This document shows positions 50,746 to 60,050 of a stretch of DNA of 64,000 bases, in pieces; position 1 is the first letter of the stretch; every line of letters starts with the position of its first letter. A model generated the notes under the pieces. It ran no database searches. It worked only from the letters and a program-made list of their open reading frames with translations, and had not been told where the DNA came from. A program made the position numbers and the translations under genes. The DNA is taken from NCBI RefSeq assembly GCF_004801375.1, contig NZ_SSNZ01000001.1, positions 930,001 to 994,000 of the forward strand. Reading direction: 5' to 3'. The DNA comes from Flavobacterium supellecticarium (lineage in GTDB: Bacteria; Bacteroidota; Bacteroidia; Flavobacteriales; Flavobacteriaceae).

Positions 50746-52233
50746 TTATTTTAAGAAATCTAGTGATACTTTATTTTTAGTCAATGTTTCGTTTTCAGAA
50801 GCCAGGTCATAGGCTGTTTCTTTAAACTCGGTCTGGATTGATTTTTTAGCGTCAAGATTGTTGATCAGATGCTTTAAAATCGTATCGTCCTGCGCTACCA
50901 AAGCCGCTTTATGTAAAGCAGTCATACCTTCTTTATTCTTAGCATTTACGTCCGATTTATAGCCTTCGATAAGTTTGATCAACGACATATCGTTTTTTGC
51001 AACTGCCATATGTAGCAATGTATTTCCGTTTTTCTGAGGCGTAGCAACATTCAATCCGGTTTGTTCTATTGTTTTTAATTTGGCGCGGAACAACTCTTCT
51101 TTTTGCGGTGTATACGATTGCATTAAATAGGCTACTACATTATCCCCATTGGCATCCACTGCTTTTACATCGGCCTCTTTACTTAACAACAAACGAACCA
51201 CTTCCGGAGAATTGTAACGTGCCGCTAATAATAATGCGGTTGCTCCTTTTTTATTCGTCTGATTGATATTTTTAACCGAAGGTAGTAAAATATTTAGCAC
51301 TTCAAGATCGCTGTTACCGGCTGCTGCGTTCATAAAAGCGGTAGTACCATCTTTGTCCGGTTGGTTTATATCGACACCTTTAGACATGAAATATTTAATA
51401 ATATCACCTTGTTTGTCTTTTCTTACGATGGCATGTAAAACGGTTTCTCCGTTTTTACCGGTAGCTGTCGGTTTAATTTTTAATTCTTCCAGATACTGAT
51501 ATACCTCCAGAGTATTTGCTGTACCACGTGTTCCCTGACTGGCAAAGATCATCGCGTTATCGTTAAACTTCACTCCTTTTTTTAACAACGCTTTCAAGGT
51601 TTCGATATTTCCGGTTCTGGCGGCATAGTTAAAAGCTGTATTTCCATTGGTATCGGTACTTTTAAGATCCAATCCTTTATTCACAAAGTAGTTGATCAAA
51701 GAAAAATCTTTATCATAAGCTGCAACTAATAAAAGTGCATTAGCCCCTTCATGATCTACATCTTTTTTCAGATTGGCTCCGTTTTTTAGGCATAAATCAT
51801 ACACTTTGGTGTTTGCCTGGCCATTTGCAGCGGCAAAATTCAATGGGGTATACCCTTTGTCATCCTGTATATCGGTTTTAGCACCTTTGCTTAATAAATA
51901 CTCCATCAGATCGACATTTCCTTTATAAGCTGCCCAAAACAAATAGGTTCTACCATCGTGCGTTAGCTTATTTACACCGTTACCTTCTTGCGATAATAAA
52001 AATTTGATGGCGTCGTTAGAAACCCCTTCGGTTATGGCAAATACCACCGGGTCAAAAGCATTGTTGTTAAGCTGTGAAGGATTTCCGCCTTTTTGGATTT
52101 CCGATTTTATAGTGGTAATGTCAGGATTTTTTTTCCAGAAAGAGCGCTCTAAAAATACATTTTGTTGCGCGTGAAGCGTTACGGAAGCCAGTGTTATCGA
52201 AGCGATAAATAGCTGTTTGATGTTTATAGTCAT
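50746..52233 (-). CDS. Exported ankyrin-repeat protein
   Basis: A 495-residue protein with a signal peptide ending LHAQ and about twelve ankyrin repeats (DGRTYLFWAAYKGNVDLMEYLLSKGA, DKGYTPLNFAAANGQ, KEGMTALHKAALVAQDDTILKHL). Ankyrin repeats bind protein partners. It is 4 bp upstream of DUF2271 in one operon with the PepSY reductase. It therefore probably works as a periplasmic scaffold or inhibitor for that system. Confidence 0.88.
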   Translation of the reverse strand: MTINIKQLFIASITLASVTLHAQQNVFLERSFWKKNPDITTIKSEIQKGGNPSQLNNNAFDPVVFAITEGVSNDAIKFLLSQEGNGVNKLTHDGRTYLFWAAYKGNVDLMEYLLSKGAKTDIQDDKGYTPLNFAAANGQANTKVYDLCLKNGANLKKDVDHEGANALLLVAAYDKDFSLINYFVNKGLDLKSTDTNGNTAFNYAARTGNIETLKALLKKGVKFNDNAMIFASQGTRGTANTLEVYQYLEELKIKPTATGKNGETVLHAIVRKDKQGDIIKYFMSKGVDINQPDKDGTTAFMNAAAGNSDLEVLNILLPSVKNINQTNKKGATALLLAARYNSPEVVRLLLSKEADVKAVDANGDNVVAYLMQSYTPQKEELFRAKLKTIEQTGLNVATPQKNGNTLLHMAVAKNDMSLIKLIEGYKSDVNAKNKEGMTALHKAALVAQDDTILKHLINNLDAKKSIQTEFKETAYDLASENETLTKNKVSLDFLK

Positions 52234-52364
52234 GATAATTTGGTTTTGAATGATACCGTTTTTACTGCAACTACTGCAAAATCACAGTTGGGCAAAATTA
52301 ATAAGAATCATTCTAAATAAAAAACTAAATTATCACAAAATATAGCTGATTAATTTTTATATGC

Positions 52365-52544
52365 TTATTTATTTCCAACAATAAAATAGGCCAGACTTCC
52401 CAAAACCGGAAAGGCAAGTATCAGTATACACCAGATAATTTTTCTGTCCGACTCCAATCTCGATTTACTCAGTCGAAACAAACTAAAGATGATAAATACA
52501 GCCAAAAGTGGCATAATCATTTGTAAACATATATCTAACAACAT
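52365..52544 (-). CDS. Small PLDc_N-like membrane protein
   Basis: A 59-residue protein with two membrane helices. It starts MLLDICLQMIMPLLAVFIIF, has a polar RLSKSRLESDRKIIW middle and ends LAFPVLGSLAYFIVGNK. The second part matches the short PLDc_N family (helix with a P-x-L-G-x-L-x-Y pattern), which is common as single small genes in Bacteroidota. The function is unknown. It lies 24 bp downstream of the next lipoprotein gene, so they may share a transcript. Confidence 0.75.
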   Translation of the reverse strand: MLLDICLQMIMPLLAVFIIFSLFRLSKSRLESDRKIIWCILILAFPVLGSLAYFIVGNK

Positions 52545-52568
52545 TTTCTTTATATTTTAAATAGTAAT

Positions 52569-53315
52569 CTATTCCATGTCTTTAAAATATGCTGTAAAAA
52601 AAGCAAATGATGTGTGTCCTCCATATTTACCGAGTGGAGGAGAAAATCTTCCTTTAGTTATCATTCTACGCCTATAAACTGTCCCCAAAGCTTCAAAACC
52701 AATATTATAGCTTAAAATGCCTTCAACAGTTAATTCGTAAGGTGCTCCTCTATCTATATTAAAATGATAAAAACTTTGACTATAGGATGCTCCAAATGTG
52801 AAGCCTATAATATCCGTAAAAACATTGGTAATGGCATCAAATTGCCTGGCATCTAACAAACTCCTACTATAATTAAAACTAAGAAACATACTCATAAATG
52901 AAGCATTACTAACCGGAAATTGCCCGGAATAATAACAATAATCAACCCAATCCCAGTCACCTCCATATCTGGCAGCTGTATTATTATCCTGTAATGTATC
53001 CAACACAGGCAACATCTCTTCTTCTTTTAAAATAGTTTCTTTTGGAAATATCTTTTCTAAATCATCCAATGATTTCAGCATTATACAATTATTTGGATCG
53101 ATCTCATCTGTAAACGATACATTGGCCGGATTTAATCCCAACTCTTTAAATTTTGCTAGGATCAATTCTTTTTTATAATTTTTCTCTTCCTGACTTAAAC
53201 CGGAACCGCTTCTGGCAATTTCGGAATCATCGGAACCACACGAAACAAACAACAGTATTCCTAAAAAAGGAACTCCCATTTTTTTTACAATAGTGACGAA
53301 TCTCATAATTTTCAT
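52569..53315 (-). CDS. Hypothetical lipoprotein
   Basis: A 248-residue protein with a lipobox LFVSC (Cys26). After a polar helical part (SQEEKNYKKELILAKFKELG) comes an aromatic-rich beta domain (DWDWVDYCYYSGQFPVSNAS, GASYSQSFYHFN). No family is recognised. It is probably anchored in the outer membrane. Upstream lies a 44-bp palindromic terminator. Confidence 0.65.
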   Translation of the reverse strand: MKIMRFVTIVKKMGVPFLGILLFVSCGSDDSEIARSGSGLSQEEKNYKKELILAKFKELGLNPANVSFTDEIDPNNCIMLKSLDDLEKIFPKETILKEEEMLPVLDTLQDNNTAARYGGDWDWVDYCYYSGQFPVSNASFMSMFLSFNYSRSLLDARQFDAITNVFTDIIGFTFGASYSQSFYHFNIDRGAPYELTVEGILSYNIGFEALGTVYRRRMITKGRFSPPLGKYGGHTSFAFFTAYFKDME

Positions 53316-53425
53316 TTTTTAAACGTTTACCAAAAGTTCCGTAAACATTAAAAAACAATAGCATAAATGACTCTTTCTTACTGATTTTTGAACGGAAATA
53401 CAACATTTAAAAACGATACAAATAC

Positions 53426-53469
53426 AAAAACCGTAACCTATTGAGAATTCTCAATAGGTTACGGTTTTT
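53426..53469. terminator. 44-bp perfect palindrome, bidirectional terminator
   Basis: AAAAACCGTAACCTATTGAG, then AATT at the centre, mirrored exactly. It has a long stem with T tracts on both strands and lies 52 bp after the FMN reductase gene. Confidence 0.8.
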
Positions 53470-53521
53470 TTTTAGGATTCAGCTATCGGTATCACGAAAA
53501 CGATACCAACTGTTCGTTGAA

Positions 53522-54073
53522 TTATACTGGTTTATGATGCTTACAATTCACCAGTAATTTCACCATTTGATCAAATTTCTGACGGTACTCGTCCGTAAAC
53601 GCGCCTTCGTGGTCGTACAACGCTTTACGCGCAACCGGAATACTAAAAGGCAACGTCCAGGCCCGTAATGATTTCGCCACGGCATCCATATTCGTAATAC
53701 CATTCATCGCATGACTGCCATCGGCCCAACAAACAAACCCGATCGTTTTATCCGTTAAATACGGTGTCGTTTCTTTCGAACTGACTTCCAGCCAGTCAAG
53801 GCAATTTTTCATCACACCGGTCATTCCGCCGTGGTACAAAGGTGTGAGCCAGATATGTATATCCGCATGGCGAAATACATGCGCCATCATTTCAACCGAT
53901 TTGGGAACCGTATTCAGTGTTACATCAAAAAGTGGAATCCCGGAATCCGGCAGATTAAAAACGGTAACATTTGCACCGGTCGCTTCGAATTCGGTTTTAA
54001 AATAATCGGCAATTTTATGTGAGGTCGCATTGGATCTTCTTTCCAACGCGCCATTAAATACAAGTACGTTCAT
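53522..54073 (-). CDS. NAD(P)H-dependent FMN reductase-like protein
   Basis: A 183-residue flavodoxin-like protein. MNVLVFNGALERRSNATSHK makes the phosphate-binding loop, and LTPLYHGGMTGVMKNCLDWLE is the second FMN contact seen in NADPH-dependent FMN reductases. It is probably a soluble quinone, azo or flavin reductase. It starts 16 bp after the DUF2480 gene, with which it likely forms an operon. Confidence 0.85.
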   Translation of the reverse strand: MNVLVFNGALERRSNATSHKIADYFKTEFEATGANVTVFNLPDSGIPLFDVTLNTVPKSVEMMAHVFRHADIHIWLTPLYHGGMTGVMKNCLDWLEVSSKETTPYLTDKTIGFVCWADGSHAMNGITNMDAVAKSLRAWTLPFSIPVARKALYDHEGAFTDEYRQKFDQMVKLLVNCKHHKPV

Positions 54074-54089
54074 AAATCACAATAATTGG

Positions 54090-54593
54090 TTAATATTTCC
54101 GGATCACTTTGGGCAATCCTGGTTCGCCATATAGCAACGAAGCCACTTTACCGGCCAGAATAGTGCTTACGCAAATATAAAGGGCATCCGGTATATGTTC
54201 ACTGGCCTTAACAGCCACTTTTTTATCAAAATACAAAGACAAATCGGCATTTTCTACCGACTTTTCCCAAATTTTTATCAGGTGTTCCTTTTCTGTTCCA
54301 AAGGCAATTGACACCGCAAAAGGCTTTAATTTTGTCGTGATCAACATATAAACCCATTGCGGAATAATCGCATCAACAGAACAAACTACCGACACCGCTT
54401 TACCGGAATAGTCTTCCCAATTTACGGAATCCATCGCAGTTCTGAAACTTTTTTCCACAATGATCAACTCCTCATATAAGTAGGATTTTATATCAAATGT
54501 TACAAAAGTCATCTCGGGACGGTAGGCTTCTAAATCCAATCGTAAAATCCCGGAAGCCGTCACTTTATTTTCTATAGTCGTATCTTCAGTCAT
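54090..54593 (-). CDS. DUF2480-family protein
   Basis: A 167-residue cytoplasmic protein. The pattern FDIKSYLYEELIIVEKSFR, WEDYSGKAVSVVCSVDAIIP and WVYMLITTKLKP is that of DUF2480, a Bacteroidota family with a conserved Cys-Ser-x-Asp block. No enzymatic function is established. It is divergent from a SufR-like regulator and upstream of the FMN reductase, which suggests a link to iron-sulfur or redox balance. Confidence 0.8.
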   Translation of the reverse strand: MTEDTTIENKVTASGILRLDLEAYRPEMTFVTFDIKSYLYEELIIVEKSFRTAMDSVNWEDYSGKAVSVVCSVDAIIPQWVYMLITTKLKPFAVSIAFGTEKEHLIKIWEKSVENADLSLYFDKKVAVKASEHIPDALYICVSTILAGKVASLLYGEPGLPKVIRKY

Positions 54594-54682
54594 AATCCAA
54601 ACGAATCCGATTGTACTTATGGATAGCTACAACCCACAAATTTCGCGCTAATCCTGTTTAGGTACAATCGCTGTTTATTATT

Positions 54683-54712
54683 TTTGATTCTGAAGCAAAT
54701 GTAGTAAATTTG
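54683..54712 (+). promoter_or_regulatory. Promoter of the SufR-like regulator
   Basis: A -33 TTTG at 54683-54686 and -7 TAAATTTG at 54705-54712 are 18 bp apart, a standard Bacteroidota promoter. It is followed at 54716-54743 by an inverted repeat AATAAAC...GTTTATT that may be the autoregulatory site. Confidence 0.65.
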
Positions 54713-54743
54713 CCTAATAAACCAAATAATCACTTTGTTTATT

Positions 54744-55382
54744 ATGGAAATTAAATTACCGGAAAACGAAAGAGCCTTATGGATACTAAAAACCAAAGGC
54801 CCGCTTTCTGTTATAACCCTGGCCAAAGAACTGAATGTAACCACAGAAGGCGCGCGTTTTAATATTTTAAAGCTCGCTTCCGAAGGATTGGTACTATCGG
54901 AAACGGTTTCCAAAGGACGCGGCCGACCGCAGCAGATCTGGTCGCTTACCGCTATCGGTAATTCCCGTTTCCCGGATACGCATGCGGATTTGACGGTAAA
55001 ACTGATTCAGAAAACAAGGGAAATACTTGGCGAAAAAGCACTAGATGCCGTTATCGAAGCCCATTCCGCAGAAATCCGGAACAGCTATCTAAACGCCGTA
55101 TCGGGTATAGACGCACTTGAAAAACGCATTCAGATTCTAACCGAAATCCGGAACAACGAAGGTTATATGGCCGGCTATACCCAGGAAGATGATCATTTTT
55201 TGATATACGAAAACCATTGCCCGATTTGCGCTGCAGCTACGATATGTCAGGGGTTTTGCCAATCCGAGTTAGAAACATTTCAGGCTGTTTTAGGCGAAAA
55301 AACAACCATAGAACGTCTGGATCATATTGTTTCCGGGGCGACGCGTTGTACGTATAAAGTTAGCTTCAAAAAGAATCAGTAG
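54744..55382 (+). CDS. SufR-like winged-helix regulator with C-terminal Cys cluster
   Basis: A 212-residue regulator started at ATG 54744 (MEIKLPENERALWILKTKGP); a TTG nine bases earlier is less likely. The N-terminal winged helix (TLAKELNVTTEGARFNILKL, SKGRGRPQQIWSLT) matches ArsR/MarR-like regulators. The C-terminus has CPICAAATICQGFC (Cys159, 162, 168, 172), the arrangement that ligates an Fe-S cluster in SufR. It probably represses its own gene and the divergent DUF2480 operon according to Fe-S status. Cluster binding is inferred from the Cys spacing. Confidence 0.82.
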   Translation: MEIKLPENERALWILKTKGPLSVITLAKELNVTTEGARFNILKLASEGLVLSETVSKGRGRPQQIWSLTAIGNSRFPDTHADLTVKLIQKTREILGEKALDAVIEAHSAEIRNSYLNAVSGIDALEKRIQILTEIRNNEGYMAGYTQEDDHFLIYENHCPICAAATICQGFCQSELETFQAVLGEKTTIERLDHIVSGATRCTYKVSFKKNQ

Positions 55383-55431
55383 CCCATTAATACCCTGTTG
55401 ATACCGAAATCCCATAAAAAAATAAATGTTG

Positions 55432-55439
55432 TATCTTTG
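55432..55439 (+). promoter_or_regulatory. TAnnTTTG promoter element
   Basis: TATCTTTG, 18 bp upstream of the DEAD-box helicase start codon. Confidence 0.7.
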
Positions 55440-55456
55440 CCCAAAATAAACACTAT

Positions 55457-56803
55457 ATGACCACTTTTGAGCAATTTAATCTTCCCAAATCCTTACAAAA
55501 AGCTATAGACGAAATAGGATTGACCACGCCTACTCCGATTCAGGAGCGTTCTTTTCCGGTAATTATGTCGGGACGGGATATGATGGGAATTGCCCAAACC
55601 GGTACGGGTAAAACATTTGCCTACCTGTTACCGATTTTAAAACAGTGGAAATTTACGCCAACACATACGCCAAAAGTAGTGATCATTGTACCAACGAGAG
55701 AATTGGTGGTTCAGGTGGCTGAAGAAGTTGAAAAGCTATCCAAATACATGTCTGTTCGCGTATTGGGCGTATACGGAGGCGTAAACATCAATACACAGAA
55801 AACATCCGTTTACGAAGGTGTAGACATTTTGGTAGCTACCCCGGGGCGATTAATGGATCTGGCATTGGATAATGTTGTTCGTTTTGACGAAATGCAAAAG
55901 CTGGTCATTGACGAGTTTGACGAAATCCTGAACTTAGGATTCCGCTTTCAGATCACGTCTATTTTATCGATGATGAAACCGAAACGTCAGAATATTTTAT
56001 TCTCGGCGACCATGACGGATGAAGTGGATGAATTACTGGACGAATATTTCGATTTTCCGGAAGAAGTTTCCTTAGCTCCATCCGGAACACCATTGGAAAA
56101 AATACGTCAGATTGCATACCATGTACCGAATTTCTTAACCAAAGTAAATCTTTTAAAACATTTACTAACGGAAGACGATAGTCTGGAACGCATCTTGGTA
56201 TTCGTAAATAACAAAAGGGTTGCCGATATCCTTATGGAACATTTGGACGAAGACTTTCCCGGTCAGTTTGGAGTAATCCACTCCAACAAATCCCAGAATT
56301 ACCGTTTGAATACGATGGCCGAATTCCAGGAAGGAAACCTTCGCGGTATCGTAACCACCGATATTATGGCGCGTGGATTGGATATTTCGGATATTACCCA
56401 TGTGATTAACATGCAATTTTCGGAAGTTCCGGAACAATATATCCACCGAATCGGACGTACCGGTCGTGCCGATAAAGAAGGTATTGCCATTAGCCTCATC
56501 GATCCGAAAGAAGAAGAATTCCAGGTTGAATCCGAATTACTAATGGAAAAAGAACTGGAAATATTGGAAATTCCGGGATCCGTAACAATAGAAGAAAAAA
56601 GATTGGAGTTTGAAAAGGAAAAACAAAAAGTAAAATTCCTTTTAAAAAGAACTAAACTTGAAGGAGGCGGTGCTTTTCACGATAAATCCGACAAAAATAA
56701 AAAAGTAAACCTTGGTGGTCCGGGCAAACGAAACCCGCGAAAAACAAAACCGCGTAACCGTGCTGTAGAAAAGAACAGAGCTGCCAAACGAAAAAAGAAA
56801 TAA
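55457..56803 (+). CDS. DEAD-box RNA helicase
   Basis: A 448-residue ATP-dependent RNA helicase with all core motifs: Q motif (TPTPIQERSFP), motif I AQTGTGKT (46-53), PTREL, TPGR, motif II DEFD in place of DEAD, SAT, and HRIGRTGR. A basic C-terminal tail (NPRKTKPRNRAVEKNRAAK) should bind RNA. Proteins of this kind act in ribosome assembly or cold adaptation. It is transcribed from its own TATCTTTG promoter. Confidence 0.92.
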   Translation: MTTFEQFNLPKSLQKAIDEIGLTTPTPIQERSFPVIMSGRDMMGIAQTGTGKTFAYLLPILKQWKFTPTHTPKVVIIVPTRELVVQVAEEVEKLSKYMSVRVLGVYGGVNINTQKTSVYEGVDILVATPGRLMDLALDNVVRFDEMQKLVIDEFDEILNLGFRFQITSILSMMKPKRQNILFSATMTDEVDELLDEYFDFPEEVSLAPSGTPLEKIRQIAYHVPNFLTKVNLLKHLLTEDDSLERILVFVNNKRVADILMEHLDEDFPGQFGVIHSNKSQNYRLNTMAEFQEGNLRGIVTTDIMARGLDISDITHVINMQFSEVPEQYIHRIGRTGRADKEGIAISLIDPKEEEFQVESELLMEKELEILEIPGSVTIEEKRLEFEKEKQKVKFLLKRTKLEGGGAFHDKSDKNKKVNLGGPGKRNPRKTKPRNRAVEKNRAAKRKKK

Positions 56804-56843
56804 TTGGTACCCGAAGTAATGTCGAAAACTAAAAACTAATTAC

Positions 56844-56851
56844 TATTTTTG
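56844..56851 (+). promoter_or_regulatory. TAnnTTTG promoter element
   Basis: TATTTTTG, 18 bp upstream of the BatA-type gene that starts the four-gene operon. Confidence 0.65.
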
Positions 56852-56868
56852 ACAAACATTAAAATACA

Positions 56869-58794
56869 ATGCAATTCAAACATCCTGAAATTCTGTATTT
56901 CCTCTTTCTATTGGTTATACCAATTCTGGTTCATTTATTTCAATTGCGTCGTTTTAAAAAAGAATACTTTACCAATGTTCGCTTCCTGAAAGAAGTCAGT
57001 ATCCAGACACGAAAGAGTTCGCAAATAAAAAAATGGTTATTGCTTTGTACGCGATTACTATTGCTAACCTGTTTGATTCTGGCTTTTGCACAACCATTTT
57101 TTAACGCAAAAGACACCAAAAATACAGCCAACGAAATGGTAATCCTATTGGACAATTCCTTTTCGATGCAAGCCAAAGGTAATCGCGGTGAATTGTTAAA
57201 ACGAGCCGTACAGGATCTTTTGGAAAACACTCCGGACAATCAGCGGTTTTCTTTAGTCACCAATACCGAAGCGTTTTGGGATACCGATATCCGTTCGATC
57301 CAAAAAGAGTTACAATCATTATCGTACAGTTCGGTTCCTTTCCGACTTGATTTTTTACGAAACAAAGTCGAAGCCAAAAAACCCAATGTTCCGAAAGATA
57401 TTGTGATCATTACCGATGCCGTACAAGCCGATAAAAACGCGGTGGTCATCCAGGAACAAAGTCCGGTTTATTGTATCATTCCAAAGGCTGAAAACAAAAA
57501 TAACATCAGTATCGATAAGGTTTCGATCAACCAGCAATCCGATGATTTTTACGAGATCAAAGTAGCATTAAGTGCTTATGGCGAATTACAATCCGAAATC
57601 CCAATGGCGGTTTATAACGGTAAAAATCTGGTTGCCAAAACCGTGATTGCATTTGATACCCCGAAAAAAAATATTGTATTCAATCTTCCGAAAAAAGATT
57701 TCCACGGTTATGTTTCTCTGGAAGACAACAGCCTGACCTACGACAATACGTATTATTTCAGCATTTCGAAACCGGAAAAATCCAATGTGATTGCTATCGG
57801 TGATGCCGACAAAAATGCATTTTTATCACGGATTTACACTCCGGATGAATTCCAATATAAAAATACTACTTTAAGCACACTTGATTATAATGCACTCGAC
57901 AAACAAGACGCGATTATTATAAACGAATTAAAAGAAATTCCGCAGGCACTGACCACTACTTTAAAGGCTTTTTACGACAAAGGAGGTACAATTGTGGTAA
58001 TCCCGGCAACGGAAACATCGGTACAAAATCTGACTTCATTTTCCGGGAATTTCGGAATCAGCAAAATCGGTTCCTTACAAAATACACCGAAACAAATCAC
58101 GAAAATAGCCTTTAACCATCCGCTATACCAAACCGTATTCGAAAAGAAAACCGATAACTTCCAATATCCGAAAGTCAATACTACTTTTACGATTGGCGGT
58201 AATCCGGCCGGTATTTTAAGTTACGACGATCAGTCGCCGTTTTTGAGCTCGGTAACCAATAAAATCGGAATGCTATACCTGTTTGCTGCGCCGATAAATA
58301 AAACAAACAGTAACTTCCAAAACTCCCCGTTAATTGTACCTACTTTTTACAACATGGCACAAAATAATCAGAAAACCGGAATATCCGAATTTACTATCGG
58401 AGACAATCAAAGTCTGATATTGGACGTTATATTATCGAAAGATGAAGTGATAACCGTTCAAAACGAAAAATCGGATTTTATCCCCATGCAACAGATCCTA
58501 AACAACAAGATCAAACTGTCCTTTGGAGACTATCCGGAACAATCAGGAAATTATGCTATCGCGAAAGGGAATACGATTTTGAAAAACATCAGTTTTAATC
58601 ATGCCCGTACCGAAAGCGATCTGAGCCTGCACAACGAAAACATTTACGATAACTATATCAAAACCGACTCCATTGCCACTGTTTACAACGATATCCATTC
58701 GACACGAACAGCCAGTGAAGCCTGGAAATATTTTATCATCGCAACACTACTATTTTTATTACTAGAACTACTGATCCAAAAATTCGTAAAATGA
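56869..58794 (+). CDS. BatA/VWA membrane protein
   Basis: A 641-residue protein. The N-terminal two-helix BatA domain is clear (MQFKHPEILYFLFLLVIPILVHLFQLRRF, then KKWLLLCTRLLLLTCLILAFAQP). A von Willebrand A-like domain follows (VILLDNSFSMQAKGNRGELL, with a DxSxS MIDAS), then a long periplasmic part and a C-terminal helix (ATLLFLLLELLIQKF). It is possibly an envelope assembly or stress factor. It overlaps the dihydroorotase-like gene by 4 bp. Confidence 0.85.
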   Translation: MQFKHPEILYFLFLLVIPILVHLFQLRRFKKEYFTNVRFLKEVSIQTRKSSQIKKWLLLCTRLLLLTCLILAFAQPFFNAKDTKNTANEMVILLDNSFSMQAKGNRGELLKRAVQDLLENTPDNQRFSLVTNTEAFWDTDIRSIQKELQSLSYSSVPFRLDFLRNKVEAKKPNVPKDIVIITDAVQADKNAVVIQEQSPVYCIIPKAENKNNISIDKVSINQQSDDFYEIKVALSAYGELQSEIPMAVYNGKNLVAKTVIAFDTPKKNIVFNLPKKDFHGYVSLEDNSLTYDNTYYFSISKPEKSNVIAIGDADKNAFLSRIYTPDEFQYKNTTLSTLDYNALDKQDAIIINELKEIPQALTTTLKAFYDKGGTIVVIPATETSVQNLTSFSGNFGISKIGSLQNTPKQITKIAFNHPLYQTVFEKKTDNFQYPKVNTTFTIGGNPAGILSYDDQSPFLSSVTNKIGMLYLFAAPINKTNSNFQNSPLIVPTFYNMAQNNQKTGISEFTIGDNQSLILDVILSKDEVITVQNEKSDFIPMQQILNNKIKLSFGDYPEQSGNYAIAKGNTILKNISFNHARTESDLSLHNENIYDNYIKTDSIATVYNDIHSTRTASEAWKYFIIATLLFLLLELLIQKFVK

Positions 58795-60047
58795 ATGTAA
58801 TTCTTAAAAACGCAACGATCATCGATACCGACAGTCCGTATCACAACCAAAAAACGGATCTGAAAATTATCGATGGTAGTATCCGTGCTATCGGATCGAA
58901 CCTTTCGAATGAAGAAGGCGCCGCCGTTATCGAACTGGAAAATCTCCATGTTTCCCAAGGCTGGTTTGACAGCTCCGTATCGCTTGGCGAACCAGGCTAT
59001 GAAGAAAGAGAAACGATTGCCAACGGACTGAATGTTGCCGCCAGAAGCGGTTTTACCGATATAGCGTTACAACCCAATTCCGCTCCTGTAGTGGACAATC
59101 AGACCGAAGTTAATTTTGTAGTACACAAAGCCCGGGAAGCTGCCACACAATTACATCCGATTGGCGCACTGACCAAAAACAGCGAAGGAAAAGACCTGGC
59201 CGAATTATTCGACATGACCAATGCTGGTGCCGTGGCTTTTGGCGATTATAACAAAAGTCTGGACAACGCCAACCTGTTAAAAATCGGACTGCAATATGCT
59301 CAGGATTTTAACGGCCTGATCATCGCTTATTGTCAGGATGAAAAAATAAAAGGAAACGGAGTGGTAAACGAAGGTATCGTGAGTACGCGCCTTGGATTAA
59401 AAGGAATTCCGACACTAGCCGAAGAAATCCACGTAGCCCGTAATCTTTTCCTGTTGGAATACACCGGTGGAAAACTACATATCCCAACCGTATCTACGGC
59501 AAAATCCGTATCTTTAATACGCGAAGCCAAAGCGAAAGGTTTAAACGTGAGCTGTAGCGTTGCGGTACACCATTTGGTAATGACCGACGAAAAACTAACT
59601 GGTTTTGACACCCGTTATAAAGTAACACCACCTTTACGCGACGAACAAGAAAGACAAGCCCTGATTGCCGGCGTTATCGATGGCACGATCGACATGATCA
59701 CTTCCGATCACAATCCGTTGGATATCGAACATAAAAAAATGGAATTCGACAATGCCAAAAACGGAACTATTGGTTTGGAAAGTGCTTTCGGAGCATTAGC
59801 TGCTGTACTTCCAATTGACATTATCGTAGCCCGCTTAACCGCCGGAAAAGCACTATTCGGATTAAAAAAACAGTCGATAAACGTCGATCACAAAGCGAGT
59901 CTGAGTTTATTTACAACCGAAGGAACATGGGAATTTACCAAAGCCCATATTCTTTCCAAATCTAAAAATTCCGCTTTTCTGGGACAACCGATGAAAGGAA
60001 AAGCCTATGGAATTTACAACCACGGAAAATTAATTCTAAACGAATAA
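58791..60047 (+). CDS. Dihydroorotase homologue, metal ligands lost
   Basis: A 418-residue amidohydrolase-fold protein. The family order is clear: GWFDSSVSLGEPGYEERETI (58-77), LQPNSAPVVDN, TSDHNPLD and KGKAYGIYNHGKLIL. However the signature DxHxHxR is D60-S-S62-V-S64-L-G66 here, so both metal-binding His and the substrate Arg are replaced. LHIPTVSTA lacks the usual His-Val-Ser. Such proteins are non-catalytic PyrC homologues that may support aspartate transcarbamoylase. It is the second gene of the BatA operon. Annotation as an active dihydroorotase would be wrong. Confidence 0.85.
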   Translation: MNVILKNATIIDTDSPYHNQKTDLKIIDGSIRAIGSNLSNEEGAAVIELENLHVSQGWFDSSVSLGEPGYEERETIANGLNVAARSGFTDIALQPNSAPVVDNQTEVNFVVHKAREAATQLHPIGALTKNSEGKDLAELFDMTNAGAVAFGDYNKSLDNANLLKIGLQYAQDFNGLIIAYCQDEKIKGNGVVNEGIVSTRLGLKGIPTLAEEIHVARNLFLLEYTGGKLHIPTVSTAKSVSLIREAKAKGLNVSCSVAVHHLVMTDEKLTGFDTRYKVTPPLRDEQERQALIAGVIDGTIDMITSDHNPLDIEHKKMEFDNAKNGTIGLESAFGALAAVLPIDIIVARLTAGKALFGLKKQSINVDHKASLSLFTTEGTWEFTKAHILSKSKNSAFLGQPMKGKAYGIYNHGKLILNE

Positions 60048-60050
60048 AAG

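Noticed and set aside
53426..53469. 44-bp perfect palindrome as a recombination or replication site
   Set aside because: Its GC core with T tracts on both strands and its place after a gene end are explained by a bidirectional terminator.
55910..55930. DEFD in place of DEAD in the helicase taken as loss of function
   Set aside because: DExD variants keep the two acidic catalytic residues; all other helicase motifs are intact.
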